A stretch of 64,000 nt of DNA from NCBI GenBank assembly GCA_016787805.1, contig JAEUTY010000028.1, positions 39,498 to 103,497 on the forward strand, read 5' to 3'. Under the pieces are notes generated by a model that saw only the letters and a program-made list of their open reading frames with translations, did no database searches and was not told the origin of the DNA. The first letter of the stretch is position 1; each line of letters starts with the position of its first letter. The position numbers were made by a program, and so were the translations under genes. Below are positions 34,376 through 43,757 of the stretch, in pieces. The stretch is from Flavobacterium sp. (GTDB taxonomy: Bacteria; Bacteroidota; Bacteroidia; Flavobacteriales; Flavobacteriaceae).

Positions 34376-35442
34376 TAAACCTTCACTGTCCAACCAAAAG
34401 TATCTTCAGCTAATTTGTATTGAATTTGCGTGAGTTTTTCTTTCAATTGACGTGCAAATGAATCTTCTAATTTAGGAAGTTGGTATTCATTATTTTGGTA
34501 GGAAAAACAACTAATCGGGCTGATTACCGCTGCTGTTCCGGCGCCAAAAATTTCTTTTAAAGTTCCGTTATTGGCTGCATCGACCAATTCTTGTACTAAA
34601 ACCGAACGTACTTCAATGTTGATGTTTTCTCTTTTGGCCAAATCGATGATGCTTTTACGTGTTATTCCATCCAAAATACGTTCGCTAGTTGGCGCTGTAA
34701 AAAGAGTATCGTTAATGCGGAAGAAAACGTTCATCGTTCCAGCTTCTTCCAACTTGGTGTGAGTAGCATCGTCAGTCCAAATGATTTGTTGAAAGCCTTT
34801 TTCATTGGCTAATTTTGTTGGATAAAATTGTGCCGAATAATTTCCAGCAGCTTTTGCGGCTCCAATTCCGCCATTGGCAGCACGACTATAATGTTCGGCA
34901 ATAATTACTTTTACATCGCCCGAATAATATGATTTAGCTGGAGAAAGTATAATCATAAAACGATATTCAGTAGAAGGTTGAGCAATTACTCCATGACCCG
35001 TTGCAATCATAAAAGGTCTAATGTATAGCGTATTTCCTAAGCCTTTTTTTACCCAATTGCGTTCAATATCAAGTAAAGTTTTCAAACCTTCAATAAAAAT
35101 TGGTTCTGGAACTTCAGGCATGGCCATTCGCGTAGCCGATTTATTGAAACGTTTTAAATTTTCATCGGGACGAAACATCCAAACATCATCGTGCTCATCT
35201 TTGTAGGCTTTCATGCCTTCAAAAATGGCTTGTCCGTAATGAAATACTTTTGATGAAGGATCAATTAAAAAAGGTTCGTAGGGTTTTATGATTGGTTTTT
35301 CCCAAGCACCGTCTTTAAAATCACAAATTAACATATGATCGGTGAAAACTGTTCCGAAGGTTAAATTGTCAAAATCTACTACATCAATGTGAGAAGAATT
35401 CGCCTTAACTATATCGATTTCGAAAGTATTTGGTATGCTCAT
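34375..35442 (-). CDS. ilvE: Branched-chain amino acid aminotransferase
   Basis: PLP enzyme interconverting Leu, Ile and Val with their keto acids. 355 aa, fold-type IV of the eukaryote-like (ilvE type II) subgroup. PLP lysine in GGIGAAKAAGNYSAQ (near 198), LEEAGTMNVFF and TSERILDGITRKSI are intact. Cytoplasmic. Single gene; the 270 bp upstream (35443-35712) show no gene and only low-complexity AT-rich sequence plus the DUF4920 promoter. Confidence 0.95.
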   Translation of the reverse strand: MSIPNTFEIDIVKANSSHIDVVDFDNLTFGTVFTDHMLICDFKDGAWEKPIIKPYEPFLIDPSSKVFHYGQAIFEGMKAYKDEHDDVWMFRPDENLKRFNKSATRMAMPEVPEPIFIEGLKTLLDIERNWVKKGLGNTLYIRPFMIATGHGVIAQPSTEYRFMIILSPAKSYYSGDVKVIIAEHYSRAANGGIGAAKAAGNYSAQFYPTKLANEKGFQQIIWTDDATHTKLEEAGTMNVFFRINDTLFTAPTSERILDGITRKSIIDLAKRENINIEVRSVLVQELVDAANNGTLKEIFGAGTAAVISPISCFSYQNNEYQLPKLEDSFARQLKEKLTQIQYKLAEDTFGWTVKV

Positions 35443-35655
35443 TAGTTGTTCGAATTTGTAACTGTTAGATGCAATATCTTGATTATTAGTGTTTTAATTT
35501 CGAGAAGTTGTTTTCTAAAAGTTGTAATTATTTTTTTGCTAAACTAATAAAAAATAATGTGTTTTTGGGTATTCGATAAGTAGAATTGTAGGAATGAAAA
35601 TCGGAACGTCCAATCAATGCTTTTTTAATTAAGAATGACTAAAAACAATTCGAGA

Positions 35656-35688
35656 TTGATGACAATTTTAAATATATCGTTACTTTTG
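35656..35688 (+). promoter_or_regulatory. Promoter of the DUF4920 operon
   Basis: TTG (35656-35658), 22 bases, TACTTTTG (35681-35688); ATG follows at 35713, giving a leader of about 19 nt. Confidence 0.65.
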
Positions 35689-35712
35689 TAAAAGAATTTA
35701 ATCCTATTTGAA

Positions 35713-36204
35713 ATGAAAAAAATAATAAGTGCCGTTTTGGTTGTACTAGTTTTGGCTAGTTGTAAAAATAATGAAACTGAAGAGGCAAAAGAAAAAGAAG
35801 TAGCTTATAAAGTCTTTGGCGATAGTATTTCAGCCGAAGGAGCGATTACTAAAGAGGACATGTTTGTTAAATACAAAGACTTAAAAGAAGGTGATACAGT
35901 AGAAGTAAAATTTGCTTCAAAAATCAAAGAAGTTTGTCAGAAAAAAGGCTGTTGGATGCAATTGGAATTACCCGAGGAGAATAGCGCTTTCGTCAAATTT
36001 AAAGATTACGGTTTTTTCGTTCCATTGAATGCTGCCAATAGCGAAGTAATTGTGAATGGAAAAGCATTTGTCAGTGTAGAAAGTGTGGAAGAATTAAGAC
36101 ATTACGCTAAAGATGCTGGCGAATCGCAAGCCGCAATTGATAGTATTGTGAAACCTGAAACTACATACAGTTTTATGGCAAATGGTGTTTTATTAAAAAA
36201 ATAA
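35713..36204 (+). CDS. DUF4920 lipoprotein
   Basis: 163 aa. Lipobox LASC (C17) then a DUF4920 domain. The most conserved part contains two cysteines, KEVCQKKGCWMQLE (about 75-88), followed by FVKFKDYGFFVPLNA and VEELRHYAKDAG. No function is established for the domain; the Cys-x4-Cys-Trp-Met motif could bind metal or undergo redox change (inference). First of three co-directional genes 15 bp apart or less. A paralogue follows. Confidence 0.82.
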   Translation: MKKIISAVLVVLVLASCKNNETEEAKEKEVAYKVFGDSISAEGAITKEDMFVKYKDLKEGDTVEVKFASKIKEVCQKKGCWMQLELPEENSAFVKFKDYGFFVPLNAANSEVIVNGKAFVSVESVEELRHYAKDAGESQAAIDSIVKPETTYSFMANGVLLKK

Positions 36205-36219
36205 TTAGTAGTTATAACG

Positions 36220-36714
36220 ATGAAAAAAATTAGTTTAGTTGTATTGTTATTGACTTTAGTTGTGTTTTCCAGTCAAGCACAATCCAAAAAGTCGGGTGCT
36301 ATAAATGTGAATGATTATGCTTCGTTTGGAGGCAAATTTCAACCCAAAAAAGTATTGAACGAAAAACAAATGCTTAAAAAGTATAAGTCTTTGAAAAAAG
36401 GTGATACAATTGTAGTTCAGTTTAAATCCAATATCAAAGAAGTTTGTAAGAAGAAAGGTTGCTGGATGCAAATGGATTTATCAGAAGGCAATAAGTCGTT
36501 CGTAAAGTTCAAAGATTATGGTTTTTTTGTTCCTCTAAATGCGGATAATTCGGAAGCTATTTTGAATGGAAAAGCTTTTGTAAATGTAGTAAGTGTAGAT
36601 GAATTAAGACATTATGCAAAAGATGGTGGAAAATCGCAGGCAGAAATCAATAAAATTACTAAACCAGAAGTCACGTATTCATTTATGGCGGATGGTGTTA
36701 TGATAAAAAAATAA
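36220..36714 (+). CDS. DUF4920 protein, secreted paralogue
   Basis: 164 aa. Cleavable signal (MKKISLVVLLLTLVVFSSQAQ) without lipobox Cys, so soluble in the periplasm, unlike its neighbour. Core KEVCKKKGCWMQMDL, KDYGFFVPLNA and VDELRHYAKDGG match the first copy closely, showing tandem duplication. Ends 3 bp before the CxxCH lipoprotein. Confidence 0.82.
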   Translation: MKKISLVVLLLTLVVFSSQAQSKKSGAINVNDYASFGGKFQPKKVLNEKQMLKKYKSLKKGDTIVVQFKSNIKEVCKKKGCWMQMDLSEGNKSFVKFKDYGFFVPLNADNSEAILNGKAFVNVVSVDELRHYAKDGGKSQAEINKITKPEVTYSFMADGVMIKK

Positions 36715-36717
36715 CCA

Positions 36718-37173
36718 ATGAAAAAATTGCTCATTGTACTTTTGATAGTACCTTTTATTTCTTGTCAAAATACTAAAAAGGAAGAAGCTAATACTGAAGG
36801 CGAATCTTGTGCTAAGGATTCAACAAAAGGAAAGAAATTTGAAATGTATGAAATGTCAGAAATGGCAGCGTTGATGGAGCAAATGTATGTAGACAATCAA
36901 CGTTTGAAAGATCGAATCATCAAAGGCGATACGATTGGTCAATTTCCAAGTCATTTTATGAAAATTCACAAAGCGGTGATGACTGACGAAAGCGATAACG
37001 ATGCTTTTTTTAAAGAGCAAGCCGCCAAATTCATCAAAGCACAAGAGTTGATTTATAAGGATCCAAAGAATGCAAAAGAGCATTTTAACAATGGAGTAGA
37101 TGCTTGTATAGCTTGTCACAAGCAAAAATGCGGCGGACCGATTCCGAAGATTAAGAAATTATATATCAAATAA
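36718..37173 (+). CDS. CxxCH-containing lipoprotein, possible c-type cytochrome
   Basis: 151 aa. Lipobox FISC (C16). The C-terminus carries CIACHKQKCGG, a CxxCH heme-attachment motif; the preceding body is helical (about 45-130), so a four-helix cytochrome c'-like fold is conceivable. Third gene of the DUF4920 operon and followed by a strong terminator. Heme attachment is inferred from motif and export signal only. Confidence 0.72.
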   Translation: MKKLLIVLLIVPFISCQNTKKEEANTEGESCAKDSTKGKKFEMYEMSEMAALMEQMYVDNQRLKDRIIKGDTIGQFPSHFMKIHKAVMTDESDNDAFFKEQAAKFIKAQELIYKDPKNAKEHFNNGVDACIACHKQKCGGPIPKIKKLYIK

Positions 37174-37200
37174 AACTAAGTTGAATAGTTTTTTAAAATA

Positions 37201-37234
37201 AAAATCCCCGAATTCATCACTCGGGGATTTTTTT
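37201..37234 (+). terminator. Bidirectional terminator of the DUF4920 operon and secA
   Basis: Arms AAAATCCCCGA and TCGGGGATTTT with a 9-base loop and a T-run, between convergent genes. Confidence 0.92.
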
Positions 37235-37252
37235 ATTGTGTTAAGATGGTGT

Positions 37253-40200
37253 TTATTCATTCACCAAAACCCATTCGCCGCTATTAATCATGCTTTCGGC
37301 TTTTTTGTATTTCATGGTTTCGGTTTTACCACTCATCACGTGTTTGATGGTAACGTTATCGTTGCGGTTGATTTTTGGCATCTCACGAACGATCGTTTCG
37401 GTTACCTGACGTTGCTGTGTTTGACCTGCTTCACGATTGGCTTCTTCGCTACTTTGAATTTCTTCACGTGATTCTGTATAGTTTTCTTTCTGGCGCACTT
37501 GTCTGGCTTCTTGAATATTGTTCTGTTGTTGCTGCGGTAAATCACCTTTGAACAAGAAAGATATCACTTCTTTGTTCACGCCATCCAACATGGCTCTAAA
37601 CAAATTGAACGCTTCAAACTTATAAATCAACAACGGATCTTTTTGCTCGTGCACCGCCAACTGAACGGATTGTTTCAATTCGTCCATTTTACGCAAGTGT
37701 TTTTTCCATGCTTCATCTACAATGGCTAGTGTGATATTTTTCTCAAAATCAGCTACCAATTGTGCACCTTGACTTTCGTAGGCTCTTTTCAAATCTGTTA
37801 CAACATTCAAGGTTTTGATTCCATCTGAAAAAGGTACAATAATGCGTTCAAATTTATTGCCTTCTTGCTCGTACACATTGGCTATGATTGGAAAAGCTTC
37901 GCGTGCGCTACGCTCGGTTTTTTCGGTATAATATTGTAATGCAACTTTATATGTTTTTCCTGTCAATTCCATTTCCGACATTTTGTCGAACTCGGCTGCG
38001 GTAACTGGCGATGTAATTGAAAAATAACGAATCAATTCAAACTCGAAATTTTTGAAATCATTTTTGGCTTTGTTTTCATTTACAATCACTTCGCATGTGT
38101 CGTACATCATGTTGGCAATGTCCAATTTCAAACGTTCACCATGTAAGGCGTGACGACGACGTTTGTACACTACTTCACGTTGTGCATTCATTACATCATC
38201 GTATTCTAGTAAACGTTTACGTGTACCAAAGTTATTTTCCTCTACTCGTTTTTGAGCTCTCTCGATTGATTTGGTCATCATTGAATGCTGAATTACTTCG
38301 CCTTCTTTCAATCCCATTCTGTCCATTACTTTGGCAACTCTTTCAGAACCAAACAAACGCATTAAGTTATCTTCAAGCGAAACGTAAAATTGTGAACTTC
38401 CTGGATCTCCTTGACGACCAGCACGACCACGTAACTGACGATCAACACGACGCGAATCGTGACGCTCCGTACCAATGATGGCTAATCCACCAGCTGCTTT
38501 TACTTCAGGTGTTAACTTAATATCGGTTCCACGACCCGCCATATTAGTAGCAATGGTTACTACTCCAGGTTTTCCTGCTTCTGCTACAATTTCGGCTTCT
38601 TTTTTGTGCATTTTTGCATTCAATACGTTGTGAGCTACACCACGCATTTTCAACATTCTACTCAATAATTCCGAAATCTCAACCGAAGTTGTACCAATCA
38701 ATACAGGTCTTCCTGCTTGCGATAATTGTGTTACATCTTCAATAACAGCGTTGAATTTTTCACGAACCGAACGGTAAATTAAATCTTCTTTATCTTGGCG
38801 CGCAATTCCTTTGTTAGTAGGAATTTCTACTACATCCAATTTGTAAATTTGCCATAACTCACCCGCTTCGGTTACAGCGGTTCCAGTCATACCAGCTAAT
38901 TTGCTGTACATACGGAAGTAATTTTGTAAGGTAATAGTGGCAAAGGTTTGAGTAGCGGCTTCAATTGTAACTTGTTCTTTGGCCTCAATAGCTTGGTGCA
39001 ATCCGTCAGAATAACGACGACCGTCCATAATACGACCCGTTTGCTCGTCTACAATCAGAATTTTGTTGTCCATTATTACGTATTCAACATCTTTTTCAAA
39101 AAGAGTATACGCTTTCAATAGCTGTGTTAACGTATGAATACGCTCTGATTTTACACCAAAATCTTGGAATAATTTTTCTTTGGCTTCGGCTTCTTTGTCT
39201 TTTTCTAAATTTTGCTTTTCGATGTTGGCAATTTCGGTTCCAATATCGGGAAGAACGAAGAAATGTTCATCAGTATCTTGCGATAAGAATTTAATTCCGT
39301 TGTCGGTCAATTCTACTTGATTGTTTTTTTCTTCGATGACAAAATACAAGGCTTCATCCACAATATGCATTTTGCGGTTGTTGTCTTGCATGTATTCGTT
39401 TTCGGTTTTTTGCAGAATTTGTTTCACGCCTTCTTCACTCAAAAACTTAATCAATGCTTTGTTTTTGGGTAACGAACGATAGGCTCTCAACAACTGGAAA
39501 CCGCCGTCTTTAGAGTTGCCTTCTTTGATTAATTTACGTGCTTCAGCCAAAAATCCATTGGCCAATTGACGCTGTAAATTGTATAAGTTTTCAACTTTAG
39601 GTTTGAGTTCGTTGAATTCGTGACGATCACCATCAGGTACTGGTCCAGAGATAATCAAAGGCGTTCTAGCGTCGTCAATCAATACCGAATCCACCTCGTC
39701 GACAATCGCATAATTGTGTTTGCGTTGTACCAAATCTTCTGGAGAATGCGCCATATTATCTCTTAGGTAATCGAATCCAAATTCGTTGTTGGTTCCATAA
39801 GTGATATCGGCTTCATAAGCTTTTCTACGTTGAGCAGTGTTCGGCGAATGATTATCAATACAATCAACAGTCAAACCGTGGAATTCAAACAAAGGTGCTT
39901 TCCAAGTGCTATCACGTTTGGCTAAGTAATCGTTTACGGTTACTAAGTGCACACCATTTCCAGTCAATGCATTCAAGTAGAGTGGAAGTGTAGCTACTAA
40001 TGTTTTACCTTCACCCGTTTGCATTTCGGCAATTTTACCTTGATGCAAAACCACACCACCAATCAACTGTACGTCATAGTGAATCATATCCCAAGTGATT
40101 TCTTTTCCGGCAGCATTCCATTGGTTCGCCCAAACGGCTTTGTCACCTTCTAATGAGATGTACGATTTAGTTGCCGATAGTTCTCTGTCTAATGGAGTAG

Positions 40201-40597
40201 CAGTTACGGTTACCGTTGTGTTTTCTTTGAAACGTCTGGCTGTTTCTTTGATTACAGCGAATGCTTCAGGCAAAATGTCATTCAATACTTTTTCAGAAAT
40301 ATCGTACGCTTCTTTTTCTAACGCATCAATTTCGTTGTAAATATCTTCTCTTTTATCGATATCGGCGGTATTTTCGGCTTCTTGTTTTAAAGCCACAATT
40401 TTGTTGTCTTTTTCGGCTCTTGCATCTTTGATTTTTTGTTTAAAGAAATCCGATTTGGCGCGCAACTCATCGTTAGATAAACCAGCTAAAGCCGTTTCAA
40501 ACGATTTGATTTTGGTAATTATGGGTTGGATGGCTTTTACATCTTTCTGCGATTTATCGCCAACAAATACTTTTAATATGCTATTTATGAAGCTCAT
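37253..40597 (-). CDS. secA: Preprotein translocase ATPase SecA
   Basis: Drives export through SecYEG. 1114 aa, longer than the roughly 900 of E. coli, as usual in Bacteroidota with extra insertions. Walker [15 protein letters not shown], motif [26 protein letters not shown] motor [13 protein letters not shown] and [21 protein letters not shown] are intact. The C-terminus ends in EWVLVNE and lacks the CxC zinc-binding tail that contacts SecB in proteobacteria. Downstream of the DUF2795 gene on the same strand. Confidence 0.97.
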   Translation of the reverse strand: MSFINSILKVFVGDKSQKDVKAIQPIITKIKSFETALAGLSNDELRAKSDFFKQKIKDARAEKDNKIVALKQEAENTADIDKREDIYNEIDALEKEAYDISEKVLNDILPEAFAVIKETARRFKENTTVTVTATPLDRELSATKSYISLEGDKAVWANQWNAAGKEITWDMIHYDVQLIGGVVLHQGKIAEMQTGEGKTLVATLPLYLNALTGNGVHLVTVNDYLAKRDSTWKAPLFEFHGLTVDCIDNHSPNTAQRRKAYEADITYGTNNEFGFDYLRDNMAHSPEDLVQRKHNYAIVDEVDSVLIDDARTPLIISGPVPDGDRHEFNELKPKVENLYNLQRQLANGFLAEARKLIKEGNSKDGGFQLLRAYRSLPKNKALIKFLSEEGVKQILQKTENEYMQDNNRKMHIVDEALYFVIEEKNNQVELTDNGIKFLSQDTDEHFFVLPDIGTEIANIEKQNLEKDKEAEAKEKLFQDFGVKSERIHTLTQLLKAYTLFEKDVEYVIMDNKILIVDEQTGRIMDGRRYSDGLHQAIEAKEQVTIEAATQTFATITLQNYFRMYSKLAGMTGTAVTEAGELWQIYKLDVVEIPTNKGIARQDKEDLIYRSVREKFNAVIEDVTQLSQAGRPVLIGTTSVEISELLSRMLKMRGVAHNVLNAKMHKKEAEIVAEAGKPGVVTIATNMAGRGTDIKLTPEVKAAGGLAIIGTERHDSRRVDRQLRGRAGRQGDPGSSQFYVSLEDNLMRLFGSERVAKVMDRMGLKEGEVIQHSMMTKSIERAQKRVEENNFGTRKRLLEYDDVMNAQREVVYKRRRHALHGERLKLDIANMMYDTCEVIVNENKAKNDFKNFEFELIRYFSITSPVTAAEFDKMSEMELTGKTYKVALQYYTEKTERSAREAFPIIANVYEQEGNKFERIIVPFSDGIKTLNVVTDLKRAYESQGAQLVADFEKNITLAIVDEAWKKHLRKMDELKQSVQLAVHEQKDPLLIYKFEAFNLFRAMLDGVNKEVISFLFKGDLPQQQQNNIQEARQVRQKENYTESREEIQSSEEANREAGQTQQRQVTETIVREMPKINRNDNVTIKHVMSGKTETMKYKKAESMINSGEWVLVNE

Positions 40598-40619
40598 AAT
40601 TTTGTTTTTATAGAGTGTG

Positions 40620-40627
40620 CAAATTTA
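40620..40627 (-). promoter_or_regulatory. -7 element of secA
   Basis: TAAATTTG on the minus strand, 22 bases before the ATG at 40597. No good -33 element; a weak A/T-flanked GC hairpin (40629-40660) precedes it and may end the DUF2795 transcript. Confidence 0.4.
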
Positions 40628-40682
40628 AACAAAAAAAAAGCCCCGAAGGAGACTTTTTTCTGTTGTGATTGTTTATTTTTTT

Positions 40683-40904
40683 CTAGTATTCATCCTCGTT
40701 CCAAAGATAATCTTCGTCAGTAGGATAATCTGGCCAAATTTCTTCCATTGATTCGTAAATTTCACCTTCATCTTCAATTGATTGAAGGTTTTCAACTACT
40801 TCTAAAGGAGCACCCGCTCGGATAGCGTAATCTATTAATTCGTCTTTGGTTGCAGGCCACGGTGCATCGCTTAAATAGGATGCCAATTCTAATGTCCAAT
40901 ACAT
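40683..40904 (-). CDS. DUF2795-domain protein
   Basis: 73 aa, very acidic at the C-terminus (EDEGEIYESMEEIWPDYPTDEDYLWNEDEY in part). The first 45 residues, with LASYLSDAPWPATKDELIDYAIRAGAPLEVVENLQ, match the small DUF2795 helical domain. Function unknown. Own promoter; precedes secA on the same strand. Confidence 0.8.
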   Translation of the reverse strand: MYWTLELASYLSDAPWPATKDELIDYAIRAGAPLEVVENLQSIEDEGEIYESMEEIWPDYPTDEDYLWNEDEY

Positions 40905-40925
40905 CTTCTAGGGTTTTAATTTGTG

Positions 40926-40955
40926 CAAAAATAAATTTATTACTGAAAAAGTCAA
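40926..40955 (-). promoter_or_regulatory. Promoter of the DUF2795 gene
   Basis: Minus strand TTG, 19 bases, TATTTTTG, 21 bases before the ATG at 40904. Confidence 0.6.
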
Positions 40956-40998
40956 GTAAAAAATGATTTATTTTTAATAAAAGTTAAGAACGTGGTTT

Positions 40999-41113
40999 TT
41001 GAAATTCCAAAAAGCAAAAAACAAATAACAAACAATGTAGCTATTTAAGGGATTTTTTACTTCATGGAGCATTTGTTTTTTGGGATTTGTTTTTTTTGAA
41101 TTTGTAGAAAGTT
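40999..41113. repeat. Word repeat downstream of the cobalamin adenosyltransferase
   Basis: Irregular A-rich words on the plus strand: GAAATTCCAAAAAGCAAAAA, then, further on, TTTGTTTTTTGGGATTTG and GAATTTG; the two ends are roughly inverted. GAAATTCCAAAAA-x-CAAA also occurs upstream of ssrA (6438-6454). A short hairpin TAGAAAGT/ACTTTCTA spans the stop codon (41105-41123). Confidence 0.6.
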
Positions 41114-41683
41114 TTACTTTCTAGGAATCCATTTTACTTCATCCGCTTGGAGGTCGTAGGACAACTTTCGTGCCAATACAAAAAGATAGTCAGAAAGTCG
41201 GTTGAGGTATTTAATAACGAGTTCGTCGGTCGGTTCTATGTCATTCAAATGCACCGCCAAACGCTCGGCTCTGCGGCACACGCAGCGAGCAATATGACAA
41301 TATGACACTGTTGTGTGTCCACCAGGCAGTACAAAATGTGTCATTTGTGGTAAAGTTTCTTCCATGCGATCGATTTCTTGTTCCAAAAATTCGATGTCGG
41401 ATTCAGCGATGCCTAAGTTTTTTAATCGTTTTTCGCCACTTTTTAAAATTTCTTTTTCGGGTGGCGTTGCTAAAATGGCGCCCACTGTAAACAATCGATC
41501 TTGTATTTCGATAAGCACATTTTTGTACAATGGATTCATTTCTTGATCGCGAATGAGTCCGATGTGTGAGTTGAGTTCGTCTACGGTTCCGTAACTTTCA
41601 ATACGAATATGATGTTTAGGAACGCGTGTTCCTCCGAAAAGAGCTGTGGTTCCGGTATCGCCAGTTTTGGTATATACTTTCAT
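41114..41683 (-). CDS. Cob(I)alamin adenosyltransferase, PduO type
   Basis: Transfers adenosyl from ATP to cobalt to make coenzyme B12. 189 aa. ATP-binding N-terminus TKTGDTGTTALFGGTRVPKH (4-23), YGTVDELNSHIG, and the RCVCRRAERLAVHL helix are intact. Cytoplasmic. No other cobalamin genes in view; may serve salvage or a B12-dependent mutase elsewhere. Confidence 0.94.
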   Translation of the reverse strand: MKVYTKTGDTGTTALFGGTRVPKHHIRIESYGTVDELNSHIGLIRDQEMNPLYKNVLIEIQDRLFTVGAILATPPEKEILKSGEKRLKNLGIAESDIEFLEQEIDRMEETLPQMTHFVLPGGHTTVSYCHIARCVCRRAERLAVHLNDIEPTDELVIKYLNRLSDYLFVLARKLSYDLQADEVKWIPRK

Positions 41684-41710
41684 GGTTAGTGATTAGTGAA
41701 AAGTAATTAG
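41684..41710. repeat. Word repeat against a start codon
   Basis: Plus strand TTAGTGATTAGTGAAAAGTA and adjoining ATTAG immediately upstream of the adenosyltransferase ATG. The same words stand immediately upstream of the methyltransferase ATG at 43674. Confidence 0.75.
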
Positions 41711-41748
41711 TTTTTCAAAGATAGCAAAAATTAAAATGGATTGTCAAC

Positions 41749-41847
41749 TAGCCCCGATTGTAATGGAAATGTAGCGCAGCGGAATTGCAATGGAAAGCGG
41801 GAAAATGGATTGCTAAAGAAGCCCAAGCTATTTGCTCCTAAAAAAAA
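41749..41847 (+). repeat. Framed hairpin element, copy 2
   Basis: TAGCCCCGATTGTAATGGAA at the start and TTTGCTCCTAAAAAAAA at the end. The inner part is short (GTAGCGCAGCGG), flanked by GGAAAT and ATTGCAATGGAAAGCGGGA; the same flanks occur in copy 4 around a different insert. Lies between two minus-strand genes, with no gene in 41684-41909. Confidence 0.8.
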
Positions 41848-41909
41848 TCCAGCACTTCCTTCGGCAAATCAAAACAATTGAGTCATCGCCACATTGCCGA
41901 ATTGACACA

Positions 41910-42608
41910 TTACAAATGTTCTTTGTTTTCGTAATCGTTTTCAATCATTCCATCTTTGAGGCGAATGATACGATGTGCATAACGCGCAATGTCTTCCTCA
42001 TGTGTAACCAAAATCACGGTATTACCGTTTTTGTGGATGTCGTTGAAAAGGTTCATGATTTCGACCGAAGTTTTACTGTCGAGGTTGCCGGTGGGTTCGT
42101 CGGCCAAAATAATCGAAGGTTTGTTGACCAAGGCACGCGCTACTGCAACACGTTGTCGTTGTCCTCCCGAAAGCTGATTGGGTTGGTGATCCATACGGTC
42201 GCTTAGACCTACTTGCGTAAGTACTTCTTTGGCGCGCTCGTTGCGATCAGATTTTGAGTAGCCTGCGTAAATCATTGGTAAAGCTACATTGTCGAGTGCA
42301 GTGGTTCGCGGTAATAAGTTGAACGTTTGGAATACAAAGCCAATTTCTTTGTTACGAATTTCGGCCAAGTCGTCGTCGTGCATTTGACTGACGTCTTTGT
42401 TGTTCAAAATATAAGTTCCTGATGTTGGAGTATCTAAGCAACCCAATATATTCATTAGTGTTGATTTTCCTGAACCTGACGGACCCATTAGTGCAACATA
42501 TTCACCTTTATTAATTTGCAAATCGATACCTTTGAGTACGTTGATGGTTTCGTTTCCGAGTTGGAAATCGCGTTTGATGTCTTTGATGTCAATGAGTGCG
42601 TGTGCCAT
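41910..42608 (-). CDS. ABC transporter ATPase, LolD/MacB-type
   Basis: 232 aa cytoplasmic ATPase of the type that works with MacB/LolC-like permeases (lipoprotein release or peptide export). Walker [10 protein letters not shown] (about 40-48), signature [15 protein letters not shown], Walker [14 protein letters not shown] and H-loop [12 protein letters not shown] are all present. No permease gene next to it, so partner unknown. After its stop the minus strand continues TGTGTCAATTCGGCAATGTG, another word-like run. Confidence 0.92.
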   Translation of the reverse strand: MAHALIDIKDIKRDFQLGNETINVLKGIDLQINKGEYVALMGPSGSGKSTLMNILGCLDTPTSGTYILNNKDVSQMHDDDLAEIRNKEIGFVFQTFNLLPRTTALDNVALPMIYAGYSKSDRNERAKEVLTQVGLSDRMDHQPNQLSGGQRQRVAVARALVNKPSIILADEPTGNLDSKTSVEIMNLFNDIHKNGNTVILVTHEEDIARYAHRIIRLKDGMIENDYENKEHL

Positions 42609-42682
42609 TTGGAACCGAAGTTTGAAATTAGAATTTAGAAATCAGAAAATTCAAAGTTAAAATGTTGATACAAAAGTAACGA

Positions 42683-42814
42683 TTAATTAAGTATACTTTG
42701 TAGCCATTGACCAAAAGCATAACCTGATTGAAACAAATAAATTGCATTTAAAAATACAATAAAAGGTAACAAAATCTTGAACTGTTTTGATTTGAAGAAG
42801 TTTTGTGTTTCCAT
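42683..42814 (-). CDS. 43-residue membrane protein
   Basis: Begins METQNFFKSKQFKILLPFIV and has one hydrophobic helix (about 13-29, ILLPFIVFLNAIYLFQ), a basic N-terminus and a Gly-Tyr-Ala-Phe-Gly end. Not recognised. It lies upstream of the LolD-like ATPase on the same strand, 74 bp away, in an otherwise empty spacer. Coding is plausible from the amphipathic N-terminus and codon use, not proven. Confidence 0.5.
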   Translation of the reverse strand: METQNFFKSKQFKILLPFIVFLNAIYLFQSGYAFGQWLQSILN

Positions 42815-42893
42815 GACTTAAATGTTTGAATTTAACTATAAGACATTTAAATTAGGATAATGTTACAACAAAATTGGACAAACTAAAACAATG

Positions 42894-43673
42894 TTACATT
42901 CTAATCGTAAAATGCTCTTTTTCTTGCTCGCTTCTAAAGAATACAATTCCCCATTGGAAAGTGTCAATTGTTACTTTTACTTTGGGATGTTTTTTGATGA
43001 TTTCCCAAGCTTCTTCCATATCAGGCGACCAATGAATATCGTCGAAAATCCAAACAGAATCGTTAGTTATAGTTGGTAATAAAAGTTCGAAGTATTCTAA
43101 TGTTGCTTTTTTGGAATGATTGCCATCGAAGTAAATCAATTGATAATGGATAATGGATAATGGACAATTTTTCAAATAACTTGAAAATTCGGTGTTTTCA
43201 AATTTTATGTTATTTAGATTTTGTAATTGTAATTGATTTTTTGCTATTGCCATTGTGTTTGGGCAACCTTCCAAAGTTGTGATTTTTGCTTTCGAACTTC
43301 CCAATGTCAATGCAGAGGTTGCTAATCCAAGCGATGTTCCGATTTCTAAAATGGTTTCGGGTTCAAAATAGCGCACTATTCTAAATAATAATTTGGCTCT
43401 TTTCGGCGAAATTCCTGCGTTTTTTGCAATTTGATTGATGGCGCGAGTGTTACTTTTAAAAACGCGTGAACCTGCTCCAAAATCAGTTACTTCAATGGTG
43501 TTTTTGTTTTGTAAAAGTGAGTTTCGGTAGTTTTTTAGTATTGAATATTCAGGATAATTCGTCTTGTCGTAAAAACAGTTTGTCACCAAATCAAACACAA
43601 ATGGCGAGTGTACACCATGGTGGTTTTTGGAGTTCCAGAGGAAGTTAATATATGATTTTATTTGAAATAACAT
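42894..43673 (-). CDS. Class I SAM-dependent methyltransferase
   Basis: 259 aa, O-methyltransferase-like. SAM motif I ETILEIGTSLGLATSAL (about 120-136), motif II acidic region TTLEGCPNTMAIAKNQL, and LIYFDGNHSKKATLEYFELLLP as the post-I/II region. The WIFDDIHWSPDMEEAWE end resembles sugar or small-molecule O-methyltransferases. Substrate unknown. Starts 84 bp after the ABC-F gene on the same strand. Confidence 0.82.
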   Translation of the reverse strand: MLFQIKSYINFLWNSKNHHGVHSPFVFDLVTNCFYDKTNYPEYSILKNYRNSLLQNKNTIEVTDFGAGSRVFKSNTRAINQIAKNAGISPKRAKLLFRIVRYFEPETILEIGTSLGLATSALTLGSSKAKITTLEGCPNTMAIAKNQLQLQNLNNIKFENTEFSSYLKNCPLSIIHYQLIYFDGNHSKKATLEYFELLLPTITNDSVWIFDDIHWSPDMEEAWEIIKKHPKVKVTIDTFQWGIVFFRSEQEKEHFTIRM

Positions 43674-43757
43674 TTTTAGTGATTAGTGATTAGTGAAAAG
43701 TAATTAGTCAAAGTTTATAAAGCTAATCACTTATTACTCTTCACTTTTTACTTTTAA
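43674..43757. repeat. Word repeat filling the spacer of ABC-F and methyltransferase
   Basis: Nearly the whole 84-base spacer is made of related words (AGTGATTAGTGATTAGTGAA, GTAATTAG, GCTAATCACTTATTACTC, TTCACTTTTTAC) arranged as two inverted halves, so it can fold into a long imperfect hairpin between a stop and a start codon. Confidence 0.8.

Noticed and set aside
40629-40660. Terminator of the DUF2795 gene
   Set aside because: A and T runs flank a GC-rich centre but the stem has two mismatches, so support is too weak to list as a terminator.
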